64,000 bases of DNA from the NCBI RefSeq assembly GCF_000350225.1, contig NW_005178593.1, positions 165,335 through 229,334 of the forward strand, read 5' to 3'. Each line of letters opens with the position of its first letter. Within the stretch, counting starts at the first letter, position 1. This document shows, in pieces, positions 1 to 9,640 of the stretch. The stretch comes from Chondrus crispus (Eukaryota; Rhodophyta; Florideophyceae; Gigartinales; Gigartinaceae). The translations under genes were made by a program, and so were the position numbers. The notes beneath the pieces are model-generated. The model was not told where the DNA came from, did not search any database, and saw only the letters and a list, made by a program, of their open reading frames with translations.

Positions 1-529
1 GCATCTGTCGGTATCGCACCGCCATCATCTGCCAGTGGTGTAGTCGACGTAATTGAAACCCTATTGCGCAGTAGCCCTTTGCACAGCCTTGTGACAGCCT
101 GTCCCTCATACTCCGCGAGCAGGGAGGAGATCAAAGATCTGGATGCGACTGCGGATATCGAGATTGATATTTCGCAAGGCATTTCTCCTCTCCAGATTCC
201 CCGCACGACGTACGTCTCTGTTGAACCGGCGAACGCCGGCGGAAATAGCGGACAACGGAGTTGAAAGGCAAATTTCGCCCTGGTTCCCAAGTGTCACCCG
301 ACTCATCATAACCGGTTCATCGGACTCTGAATCGATCGTTTCGGTCATTATACGCGAGAATTGCGTCAAATGAGTGCTCGTTTCTTCTCCCGTCTATGGC
401 ACATTCCGCCTCAGAGATTTCTGATCTTCGGAGGCGAGAGAAGGGTCTCCGATGTTCTTCAGAAATTTCTTCCGACGGCGTTCTACCCCCCTGCTCCTCA
501 TAGGAATTTTTCCTGGTCTCATGATGGGA

Positions 530-981
530 TTATTGACTGCCGCTGGCAGCGGGCAGGTTGGGGGTTCCGTCTTCAGACTCATTGTCGTTTTCGACTTCTC
601 TTGTAATTCTTGCTTGGAAGGTCTTCTTTGAAACACGATCCCGGGTTACCGTCTCGGTGAGGCCATCACGAATAATAGTGACTGTGTGTGATGTCGCGCC
701 AATGACCTCAAATGGTCCATCTGCTTTTGGCTGCAGCTTGTTCTCGGAAACCCCTCCACTTTCCGTACGTAGCGGTACTTGTCTCTTCACGAACACTTTG
801 TCCCCAATAGCCGCTGGGATGCTATTTTTCCGACATGCTTGTCGCAATTTTCCTTGTATCGTGTCTGAGCTGCTCTTAGCGTGTCGGTGGCTCCGTCCAT
901 GAGACTTTTAAGATGATCCATCGGCCCTATACGTTCGCCTCGAGTTTCTGGCATCGTACCATTCTCGGGAATGTTTCCAAA
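530..981 (-). pseudogene. E1 integrase C-terminal region (after the solo LTR)
   Basis: Minus-strand frame 847-530 has the look of the integrase C-terminal domain that follows the catalytic core in Ty3/gypsy elements. It includes a 'GDKVFVKR' strand, a 'KADGPFEVIGATSHTVTI' stretch and then 'ETVTRDRVS'. The same order ('GSYVFLRKE', 'GPYQV', 'VSRDRVELAP') occurs in E2 and E4. Its upstream partner, the catalytic core, lies at 2026-2659 on the other side of the solo LTR. It is degenerate, and the join through 848-981 is not a clean reading frame. Confidence 0.7.
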
Positions 982-2025
982 TGTAGTGCAATAATGGGCT
1001 CTACAGGGTGGTGAAAAGAAAGGAAAATATTTGGATATGAAAAGTAGTCCGGGTTGGGGGACACACGTGTGAATAATTGCACAGTTTTAATTTTTAATTA
1101 TTTTATTTTATTTAGTTAATTAGTTGGCATTAATTTTGCTGACACTAGATAAGATCTAGGATCTAGCGCCGAGAGCTACTGTAGTGGTTCCGGCCGGGCG
1201 ATATATAGCTAAGCCCACTGGCCACCAAGTCAGTAGAGGTAACCCGAGTTGCCAGAGTTGAATATCGCCTTGGTCGAAGTCCGTCTTACCCAAGACGCTC
1301 CCTTTTACCAGAGATTACGTTATCCTTTGCGCTCGGGGGTTCCCCTTTTCTTTTTCCTTTATTTCCCTATTCTTTTCTATCTCTATCTCTATTTTTCCCT
1401 TAATTGCGTTGGTTCCACTGGAGTTGGTTGCGACCGATCCGGTGTAGGTGTTTTAGCCATCGGGCAACACGTTGTGTAGCGCTGCTTCTGTTTCAAGTTC
1501 CGTCGGAAGGCTGTTGCAACGACGCCTCCGTCGAAGGTCTTACTGTACAAGACAGAGTTGGTACCACCTACTGCGATTGCGATCGCGCTGGTGAGAGTGC
1601 TTTTAGCCATCGGGCAACACGTCGGTGGTAGCGCTGCTACACGGTTACGATCCCGTCGGGTAGTGCTGAAGAAGCCCCCGTCGAAGACCTTGAATTACAC
1701 ACAAGGTGCTGAAGACGCTCATCGAGCATTGGCCTTACAAACCAGCGAACCGCGGTTACATCCTCGTAGACAAGCCCAACCCGCACTCGTCGAGCGCTCA
1801 AGTCTTCACAAGCCTCTACCACCATTATCCTCCCGGGCCGGGCATCTTTCCTTAACCCCCCGTCGGAGTTGAGCTACCGTGGGCTGCAAGCCCACACAAG
1901 GGGAAAGGGTGTCTCGAACGCTCCGTAGCGCGTGCCATCGGCAGTGGTTGTTGCTGTTGTTGTTTTTCTTCTTTTTGTTTGACCGTCGGACTGCGTTCGC
2001 GGCCTGCCAAGCACATTGCACTACA
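982..2025 (+). mobile_element. Solo LTR, family A, nested in the E1 integrase
   Basis: The 1,044-bp unit starts TGTAGTGCAAT and ends ATTGCACTACA, an 11-bp terminal inverted repeat. The flanks are ccaaa (977-981) and ccaag (2026-2030), a 5-bp target duplication with one mismatch. No internal retroelement sequence is attached, so this is a solo LTR left by LTR-LTR recombination. Orientation follows the E2 LTRs. It contains a TATATA-like site near 1200-1206, a hairpin at 1879-1895 (GTGGGC/GCCCAC) and two copies of a module containing 'GCCATCGGGCAACACG' followed by 'GTAGCGCTGCT'. Confidence 0.9.
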
Positions 2026-2659
2026 CCAAGGCCACGGGCCCTGGAGGTCGTGACAACACAAGTTCGAATGGTATACATCCCGTGCTGCGATGTACTTGCG
2101 TGTTATACGCGTACGTCAGAGGACCACAGTATTCATCGTATTTCTTTTGATGTTCCATGACGTAGTGGCGTATGCCTGATAATATGGTTTGGTTGAACCG
2201 TTCCACTGGACCATTGGTCTGAGGGTGATACGCAGCGGTAAAGAGATTGCCAATCCCCATGATTTGACAAATCTTTTGGAAGAACTTCGACGCAAATTGA
2301 CCACCGTTATCGGATAGAAGATAAGCAGGTGGTCTATACGGATAAATCAAATTCTCGACGAAGGCTCTTGCCACTGTCATTGATGTGATGCTTTTCAGCG
2401 GTATCGCTCTTGTCATCTTCGAAAACCGATCGGATATGACCAAAAGGTATTGGTTCCCTTTTTTCGATCGGGGTAGAGGTCCCAAAATGGCGATGGGGAC
2501 GAACTCTAGCGGTCTTCTCGCGGGGAAGAGTTTCAAAAATATAGAGTGCTTGCGCAATTGTACTCTTTCGCAGGCGCATGAGTCACATTGTCTCACACAA
2601 GCGTGGCATTCCAATGCCATGGAAGGCCAGTAGAACGTGCGTCGCATTGTATAGAACAT
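2026..2659 (-). pseudogene. E1 integrase: zinc-finger remnant and catalytic core
   Basis: The frame begins in the HHCC zinc region (a 'FYWPSMALECHACVRQCDSC' stretch holding the C-x2-C half) and runs through the retroviral-type integrase core. It ends in 'FELVLSRPPGPVA' at the solo LTR. The second catalytic aspartate (LLSDNGGQF) and the glutamate (NGPVERFN) are present. The first is lost: the usual I-D-I-L-G-P reads I-A-I-L-G-P, so the protein would be inactive. The first half of the zinc region, upstream at 2660-2851, is broken by stops and shifts. Confidence 0.9.
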
Positions 2660-2851
2660 CTTTGTACCCCCACGATAACCTTATGTTCTTGTATAGTGGC
2701 ATAGGTAAAAAATCTTTTGCCTTAACATGGTCGGTACGACAATTTGTCTGCATTTGTCGAGAGTGGCAATGCGGACCAGGAGACCGCGGTCGTCGACGTA
2801 GAAGCGACTTGTCTCTTCATTGTCGACTTTCTCTTTCAACATTTGACAGTA
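2660..2851 (-). pseudogene. E1 RNase H-integrase linker and first half of the HHCC finger, frameshifted
   Basis: No single frame is open for the whole stretch. Short minus-strand pieces carry residues expected of the linker between RNase H and the integrase zinc finger, split across frames. It is annotated only because it joins two recognisable pol domains. Confidence 0.45.
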
Positions 2852-3910
2852 TCAGTCGTTAGCTTGAGAGATCACCAGCTCTTCGATTCGGACCGGAGAT
2901 AGATCTGTGTTCTCACCGTTCATGACGCAGATCCCCTCGTCATTGAAATCTGACGTGATTGCATCGCGCCTGAGCTCGATCTCGACATCTTCGTCATCTT
3001 GATCTTCATCCATCCAAGCGCTGTTCTCTTGAACCCAGGAACAAGGAATGTCTGAGTCAGATTCGACAGCACACTCGCCAAATGTCGGCAGCCTTGACAC
3101 AGCGTCTGCAATGCAATTCACAGCCCCTTTGCGGTACTTGATTGTGAAATCGAACTCCAGTAGGCGGAGACGCCATCGAGCAAGCCTGCCACTGGCGTCT
3201 GTTAGACTCATCATCCACTTTAAGGATTGATGGTCTGTGTAGAGCTCGAAGTGCTTCCGCTCGAGATATGGTCTCAAAATCTGTAATGCCCAAATTATGG
3301 CGAGGCATTCCTTTTCGCCGACGCTGTAATTCTTTTCCGCTGGGTTCAGGGAGCGACTCCAAAATCCCACCGGATGGCGCGTTCGGTCTAGATATGTCTG
3401 AAATAGATCGCAGCCCACTTGTCGCTTGCAAACATCCGTGTCGACCGAGACTGGAAGGTTTGAGCGCGGTAGCTTGAGAATGGGAGGACTTATAAGCGCG
3501 GTCTTCAGTAAACTAAAAGCCTTAGACTGTTCAACCGAAAACTCCTCTAATTGGAAAGGCTTCCCCTTTGCTAACAGTGCATTCAGGGGTGCCGCAGTTC
3601 TTTCGAAGTTCGCCACGAACCTTCGGTAAACATTGCACATGCCGAGGAAAGAGCGAAGCTCAGTTTGCGTCGTCGGCTCTTGTGCCTTCTTCATGGCATC
3701 GGTGTTCTTCTCGGCAACGGTCAAAAGTCCAGGGCGGATGACATGCCCAAGATAGTCGACCGGCTCAGCAAAGAAATTACACTTTTCAAGCTTCAGAGAA
3801 AGCCCTGCGTCCTGGAGGACTTTTAAAACCTGTTGAACGTGAGTTGAGTGCTCTTCAATGTAATTCGAGAAAATGGTGATGTCATCAAGGTACACGAGGC
3901 AACTCTTCCA
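2852..3910 (-). pseudogene. E1 reverse transcriptase C-terminal half and RNase H
   Basis: The frame opens in the RT catalytic motif ('YLDDITIFS'). It continues through the thumb ('LKLEKCNFF', 'YLGHVIRPG') and connection ('RSFLGMCNVYRRFV') into RNase H ('VDTDVCKRQVGCDLFQ', 'EKNYSVGEKECLAIIWAL', 'YTDHQSLKW'). It then runs into the acidic linker before integrase, stopping at 2852. About 347 codons are uninterrupted, so this is the best preserved part of E1. A frameshift near 3905-3917 separates it from the fingers/palm half of RT. RT copies the RNA into cDNA and RNase H removes the template. Confidence 0.92.
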
Positions 3911-3916
3911 CCTATA

Positions 3917-4645
3917 TCATGATAGTAATATATCTAGTGTTCTCTGGAAGGTGGCTGGAGCATTACACAAGCCAAAGGGCATTCTCTGGAACTGGTAACA
4001 ACCTTCATGACATGTAAACGTCGTCTTCTCTCTATCGGCTTCCGCCACGGGGATCTGCCAATAACCACTGTTGCAATCGAGGGTTGTGAAGCATTTAGCG
4101 TCCCCCAGCGAGTCCATGCAGTCTTCCATCCTTGGCAATGGATATGCATCCTTCACAGTGATAGCATTTAGCCTTCAGTAGTCAACGCAGAACCTAAGAG
4201 ATCCATCTGCCTTGGGCACAAGCACCACCGGGCTAGCCCACTCACTTTAAGCGTGCTCGATGACATACTTGTCCAGAATCTCCTGTACGGATTCTTTCAA
4301 GACTTTCCTGGCCCCAGGCCCTGCTCGATATGGTTGGGAGAAAACCGGTTTGGCTCCCAGGACTAACGGTATTCTGTGTTCTGTTATTTCCACGGAGCCC
4401 AGTTGACCTTGCCACATTTTGGCGAATGGACGGAGGAGCTTTCGCACCTTGCGTCGATTGTCGTCCGACAGATGATCGAGTTCTAAGTCATCAATATATG
4501 TCGACTTCGACTTCTTGTCTCCATGTATAGATTTTTCCGGCGGTACAAGCGACAGGAGGCCAGGCCCTGACCCCTCTTCATCTCGTGATATTTCTCTGGT
4601 TGGCAGACCAAAGTCGACAGACAGAACTTGATTAGGTGCTGTCAC
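3917..4645 (-). pseudogene. E1 reverse transcriptase N-terminal half (fingers and palm)
   Basis: Two same-sense segments make up this half. 4645-4247 holds the pre-RT linker and first motif ('HRIPLVLGAKPVFSQPYRAGP', 'ILDKYVIEHA'). 4156-3917 holds 'YPLPRMEDCMDSLGDAKCFTTLDCNSGYWQIPV' and 'FQRMPFGLCNAPATFQR'. Between them, 'SEWASPVVLVPKADGSLRFCVDY' is readable but interrupted by stops near 4245 and 4180. The motif order and 'LDCNSGYWQI' are those of a Ty3/gypsy RT. Disabled. Confidence 0.88.
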
Positions 4646-5030
4646 AGCAATTCCAATCCGCTCTCGTTTTTGAAGTTTGGTCGCTGACCGTGAGAAGTTC
4701 GCAACGCGGACTAAGAATGGGACATGAGGACGTATGTCAGCGACCCCATTGGACAGGCTGACTTGCTTTCATAGATACACTTCGGGTCTTGTCTCTAGAA
4801 CTACAGTGCCAGAGGCTGGGCAGCTGACATGAACCATCATTTCCGTGCCTGCCGGAATTTCGACGGCCTTGGTAACTCTAAGAAATAGGTCTCTGTCTCG
4901 TTTGGTACTCACTTCGGGGCATTCCCCTGTCGGATGGCTGATGGAGGTCATCGCAGGTCTCCTTTGAATGGGTACTTCATCTCCGGAGCATAGCTCGACT
5001 GACCGCCTTCGGATGTGAACGGCTACGTTG
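4646..5030 (-). pseudogene. E1 pre-RT spacer; protease domain missing
   Basis: The minus-strand frame around 5068-4769 carries 'FLRVTKAVEIPAGTEMMVHVSCPASGTVVLETRPEVYL'-like sequence. This matches the beta-rich spacer between protease and RT in E2 and E4 ('ARATTIEPGTQRVVECTS...'). The D-T/S-G protease site and the roughly 600 bp that should precede this spacer are absent. The distance from CCHC knuckle to RT is about 0.8 kb here, against about 1.5 kb in E2. A GGTT microsatellite at about 5028-5046 marks the point where similarity to E4 stops. Confidence 0.65.
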
Positions 5031-5504
5031 GTTGTTGGTTGGTTGGTTCGACCTCGGCGTTGAAGCACTCGGCGTGCTTGCCGTCTGCAAATCGAACCAA
5101 TTCTTGACCCTTACATACCTCGTCGATGGTATCCCCAATCCCTCCATCGGAGACAACGCCTCATAATTTCCCAAAGCTTGGTGCATTTCCCGGAGGGAAA
5201 GAATGCACGTTGGCGCCGCGTGCCCCTTCTCGTAACAGTGATAGCACACCATTCCGTGTTTCTTGACGGGATATTGCGGCCTAGGTCCTCCACGGGCCGG
5301 CGGCCTTACTTGATGTTGCGGCCTTCCCATCCAGCCTGGCTCTCGAAACGTTGTACCCTTGTCTTCCATCGGAATGCGCGGCGCCGGCGTAAGGCCGCGC
5401 CCCCGGAACATCATCACGGGATCCGTGGGCTCTGAAAACGACTCCGTCGTGTATGGGGGCGTCGGTAAAGCTGACGACCCGCTTGCCCCGTAGTCCTCGT
5501 GTCC
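5031..5504 (-). pseudogene. E4-like gag fragment with CCHC knuckle
   Basis: The minus-strand frame 5417-5031 encodes 'PAPRIPMEDKGTTF', 'GWMGRPQ', 'PPARGGPRPQYPVKKHG' and an intact retroviral zinc knuckle 'CYHCYEKGHAAPTC' (C-x2-C-x4-H-x4-C). It continues to 'NWFDLQTASTPSASTPRSNQP'. This is nearly the same as E4 gag (24512-24820 and the sequence after it) and less close to E2. The knuckle would bind element RNA during particle assembly. The upstream gag was removed where the E2 LTR begins at 5505. Confidence 0.88.
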
Positions 5505-6637
5505 TGTAGTGCAATAATGGGCTCTACATGGCGGTGGAACGAAAGGAAATCAATAAGGTATGACAAAGTAGTCCGGGTTGGGGGACACACGTGTGAGTAA
5601 TTGGGCAGTTTTAATTTTTAATTATTTTATTTTATTTAGTTAATTAGTTGGCATTAATTTTGCTGACATTAGATTAGATCTAGGATCTAGCGCCGAGAGC
5701 TACTGTAGTGGCTCTGGCGGGGCGATATATACCTTAGCCCACTGACCACCAAGTCAGTAAAGGTAACCCGAGTTGCCAGAGTTGAATATCGCCTTGGTCG
5801 AAGTCCGTCTTTCCCAAGACGCTCCCTTCTACCACAGATTACGTTTTCCTTTGCGCTCGGGGGTTCCCTTTCCTTTTCCTTTATTTCACCTATCTATTTC
5901 TATTTCTATTTCTATCCCTATTTCTATTCCCTTACCTTGTGTTGGTTCCACAGTGCCTGATTGCGATCCGCATTGTGACGACTGGAGTCATCGGGCTTTT
6001 GTGTTGATTCTTTTGTTTGTTGTTGGTGCCATCGGTTTTGGTTGCGACTGGACCGGTGTAGGTGTCTTAGCCATCGGGCGACACGTGGGTGTAGCGCTGC
6101 TACTTGTTTACGTCCCCCGACGGAGGCTGTTGCGACGACGTCTCCCTCGAAGGTCCTGTTGTGTATACAGGACAGTGTTGGTTCCATCGGATACAGGTTA
6201 CGACCGTTCCGGTGTCGGTACTTTGCCATCGGGCAGTACGGAGGTGTAGCGCTGCTACTTGTTTGCTAATTCCCGTCGGGCTGCATTGCGACGCCCCCGT
6301 CGAAGACCTTATCAAGGGTATAAGGTGTACCAGGCGCTCAGCGAGCATTGGCTTAACGACCCATCGGGCCCGGCTTCTTAATTACCGCCCCGAACTCGCC
6401 GAGCAACTGCCTGTGCAAGACTCTGCCACCATTCGTCCTGGGCTGGGCATCTTCCTTTTGCCCCCCCTGTCAGGGATTTGAGCTACTGTGGGCCACAAAC
6501 CCACTTAAAGGGAAACGGAGAATCGGACACGCCGTAAGGCTGTGCCGTCGACAACTCTTGTTGGTTGTTGTTTGTTGGTTGTGTTGTTGCTGGACCGTTG
6601 GACCCTCGTTCCGGCCTGACAGGCACATTGCACTACA
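5505..6637 (+). repeat. E2 5' LTR
   Basis: A 1,133-bp LTR with ends TGTAGTGCAAT and ATTGCACTACA. Beyond about position 170 it matches the 3' LTR at 30169-31278 closely. The first 170 bp instead resemble the solo LTR at 982-2025. It contains a TATA box, a hairpin at 6488-6504 and repeated 'CATCGGGC...GTAGCGCTGCTAC' modules. Confidence 0.92.
5721..5735 (+). promoter_or_regulatory. Predicted TATA box of the E2 5' LTR
   Basis: 'GGCGATATATACC' lies about 220 bp into the LTR, after a GC-rich segment. The same 'GCGATATATA' sits at the equivalent place in the 982 and 30169 LTRs, and E4's LTR has CTATATAG there. Transcription would start shortly downstream. Prediction from sequence only. Confidence 0.55.
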
Positions 6638-6641
6638 TAAG

Positions 6642-6660
6642 TGGTCTCCCGACCTAGAAT
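6642..6660 (+). other. Candidate primer-binding site of E2
   Basis: Four bases after the LTR end, 'TGGTCTCCCGACC' begins with TGG, the complement of a tRNA CCA tail. E4 has TGGTCTCTGGACC at the same offset, and E has TGGTCTACCCACC one base after its LTR. I could not name the priming tRNA. Confidence 0.55.
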
Positions 6661-6757
6661 CTGGAAACTACGAAGCCCGACCTAGAATCTGGAACTGAAA
6701 TCAGAAGTCGGAAATAGGTAAATTAGTTCGATAGGTCTCGTTTATTAAGAGCGGACC

Positions 6758-9070
6758 ATGGCATCAAGCCAACCCAAGGACGTCGGTCCTGGGGTCAGAA
6801 GACCTGGATCAGCTCAAGAGTCGAGAATTCCGCGCGGACCTTGTACACGAAGCCAAGGAAATTCTGCTACTGATCCAGTTGCAGAAGCGTCCTCTTTGGG
6901 GACAGCCGTTGAGAAAAAAGGCCTGGAAGAGAAGTTCGAGAAGTTGAGCGAGGAAATTCGTCAGGAGACGAAGAGCAAGTTCAACGAACATCTGGGCATT
7001 TTTCAGAAGCAACAGGAGTTGCTAAAATCCGAGTTCCACGCTGCGCTTGAAGAGCTGACAGCTCGTGTGGTTCTCTTTGAGAAGTCAAGTACCGATGCGT
7101 CCCCGGGCCGAGATCCGGAAGTGCTGGATTCGCTAGAGCTCGCCGCGAAAGAAGCGCGGCGAGACGCGAATCAGGCCCTGGAAACGCTGGCCAAGACAAG
7201 GGACAGCATCGACGACCGGTTCTACCGCCCTTTGCGACGACTCAAGGACCTTGCGCAAGACGCGGGCCGGGCAGAACCAAGATTGGACACGGGCCGGGCC
7301 GAACAAAGATTAGACGCGGGACTGCTCTCGGACGGAGAAGAACTCGACAGTCCAACGAAGAAGGACAAGTCAGCCCGGATCCGGGACTCCAAGTGGAAGA
7401 GCCCCAGGTCGGCCAAAGGTCGAAAGAAGAAGAAAAGTCACTGTAGTGACGACCGCGAAAATTGCGACTCAAATTCGGAGCCGAATGTTTCAGAAGAAAA
7501 TGGTGGCGACGGCTCGTCGAACCATTCAAGAAATACTGACCGAAGATCGACCGAAGGAAATGGAATTTCGTCAAGTAAGAAGAGCTCTAAAAGAGGCGGA
7601 GTCACTTCGTCCGCCTCGCGGAGAGACAACGAAGCGGAGCCAGAAGACATCGAGACGCGGCGCGGACCGCGATGGGAGGAGTTGGAGTAATTAAATCCGA
7701 CCAACCACCTCTTCAAGAAGTTGCTTTCGTACAGGACGTACCGCCTGCGGACCCCGCAGACACATTTGTCGAGCAAGCGGCGGACCGCCGTGCGAAAGAT
7801 CAGAAGAGACACACTACCAAGGAGGAAGAGAGACAATACATTCACAGGAGAAGATGGCGTATTAGTTCTAGACTTTTTAGCTAAGATAGTCCAAGAATTC
7901 CACACCCAGGAGATGAACGAAGGCCAAGCGATCCGCTTGCTACCGGAGTTTCTCAGCGGAATCGCCCTGAGACAGTACACCTCGGTGTCACAAACGGCTG
8001 GGTCCCACCATGGGAAAATATTCGTCTGGCCGGAGGCCGTACAGTGGCTATTGCGAAGCTTCGCCACCGATGAGGCGATCCGCCAAGCCGTACTCGCATT
8101 TCGGGAAGTACAGCAGCTACCGTCTGAAGACGAGATGGAATTTTATATCCGTCTGACGGACGCGAGCAATCGATGTGGAAACGTATATTCGATGGAAGAA
8201 CAAATGACGATGTTTATTGAAGGACTCGATTCGAGTATCAAGCCGATTGTATCTCAATACCGACAAGACAACCGGAACGTTTCGTCTTTGAGACTAGTTA
8301 ATTATGCGAAGGCGCATGGATCGGCGAGCCGCGCCAAGGAGAGAAAGACTAGGAGAGTCACCATCCAAGCGCCAGCGACGCTAAGGATGGGGGGGAAGCA
8401 GAAGACTTCGCACCCCACGCGAAAAACCCGCGGCGCTGTCCACTTGGCCGACTCACTGTCTGCGTCCAGAGGACCTAGTACTGTTGATCAGGAAAAAAAT
8501 AGATACGCAGGAGCATTGGTCGCCGAGGGCGATTTTTATGACCCATCGGAGGAATATGGAGACGAGGAACACGGGGCTAGTGGGATGTCTACGCTACAGA
8601 CGCCCACGTATACGACGGACTCGTATACAAAAACCACGAATCCCGTGTAAGCGTTTCGAGGGCGCGGACACATGCCAGCGCCAAGAATTCCGATGGAAGA
8701 CAAGGGTACGGCCTTCAGAAGACCGGGCTGGACGGGCCGGCCGACGGCCCGAGGACCGCCAAGGTCGCCGTACCCTCCGAAGAAGCATGGCCTCGTATGC
8801 TACCATTGCTACGAGAAGGGGCACGGAGCGCCTACGTTTTTGCCCTCGTTCCGAGAGATGCACCGAGTTCTAAAGAACTACGAGGCGCCCTCCCGGATGG
8901 GGAGGTTAGGAATTCCGTCGACAAGTTACCTGAAGGTAAAACAATGGTTCGAATCGCAGACGGCGAGCACACTGAGTGCCTCTGCCGAAGGTTCGAACCG
9001 AACATCAGGAAGGCCGGCCGCAGGGCCGTCGTCGGACTGGAGAAGAAATCCGCAGCGACAGGAAAACTAA
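6758..9070 (+). pseudogene. E2 gag (coiled coil, capsid-like domain, zinc knuckle) with in-frame stops
   Basis: One frame runs from the start codon at 6758 ('MASSQPKDVGPGV') to 9070, interrupted only by TAA at 7688 and TAA at 8648. The N-terminal third has a charged coiled-coil-like stretch (about residues 45-170). A Ser/Lys/Asp-rich linker follows. The capsid-like domain spans about 7721-8340 and includes 'YRTYRL', 'GQAIRLLPEFLSGIALRQYTS' and 'EEQMTMFIEGLDSSIKP'. The zinc knuckle at about 8790-8835 reads 'CYHCYEKGHGAPTF', so its last cysteine is phenylalanine. E4 has the same protein without the first of these stops. Gag would package element RNA. Confidence 0.92.
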
Positions 9071-9104
9071 GGGGGAGAATCTCAAATAATTCGAAAGGAG
9101 ATAC

Positions 9105-9640
9105 ATGTGTCCGGCGAACCATGCCCGGGACCCAGTCCCGTTCCCCGCTTTTAGCGAAAGAGGCAGTCAACGAAGAGGAGACAGTTGGAATCGTCGAGAA
9201 ACCGAAAGGACCCGTTGGGGTCAAGAAGATTCTGCGAAGAGGCAAGGACGATCCGCTGGAGCAAGTCCGACGCTCCTGGTACAGGGTCAAGCGCGGGGAA
9301 TGTCCCGAGAAGATTTTAGTCCTTGCGAGGAAAAACTACAAAGTCTTTGCGGACATTGGACCAACGGTCGGATTGATGAGCCGTGTACTGTCCGTGTTGG
9401 ACACCGGCGCGGGACCTAATCTCATCCGAAGATCCCAGCTCCCCGCAGGAATGGAAACTCTTGTGTCATTCCGAGCGACCCAAGACATCGGCGATGCGAA
9501 TAATAGGACACTCCGAACTCTAGGTACACTCAAAATGCCTGTGAGACTTGGACGTTTCGTGGCTTCAGCCTAATTCATAGTGTACGAAAAACTCCTTTCC
9601 CCCTAATTCTAGGTGCGGACTACTTTGATCGGTTTTTGGA
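9105..9640 (+). pseudogene. E2 aspartic protease
   Basis: The protease active site 'VLSVLDTGAGPNLIRRSQLP' (D-T-G-A) lies at about 9385-9445, in a different frame from the gag knuckle. It is followed by 'LGTLKMPVRLGRF' and then an in-frame TAA at 9571, where E4 has Glu. The beta-strand 'PLILGADYFDRF' that closes the fold is reached only after a frameshift in a run of C at about 9597-9602. In Ty3/gypsy elements this enzyme works as a dimer and cuts the Gag-Pol precursor. The catalytic residues survive, but the chain is broken. Confidence 0.88.

Larger units (their letters stand above)
1..5504 (-). mobile_element. Ty3/gypsy remnant E1 (minus strand, chimeric, degenerate)
   Basis: On the minus strand this reads, from right to left: a gag fragment with a CCHC knuckle, a spacer, reverse transcriptase, RNase H and integrase. 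That is the Ty3/gypsy pol order. No protease is seen between the knuckle and RT. A solo LTR interrupts the integrase. The gag end (about 5030-5504) is very close to E4's gag, whereas pol clearly belongs to another lineage. The element runs off the left edge, so its 3' end and 3' LTR are not seen, and its 5' end is cut off at 5504 by the E2 LTR. Positions 1-529 hold no chromodomain that I can recognise, only degenerate minus-strand sequence. Confidence 0.85.

Noticed and set aside
1..529. A chromodomain at the end of E1
   Set aside because: No frame shows the aromatic W-Y-G or W-E-P pattern. The element end is degenerate or beyond the window.
5773..6249. 158-codon open frame in the E2 LTR, repeated at 30420-30890
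   Set aside because: It lies in the LTR, matches between copies only because the LTRs match, and is full of simple Ile/Ser and Gly/Val runs. Not a gene.
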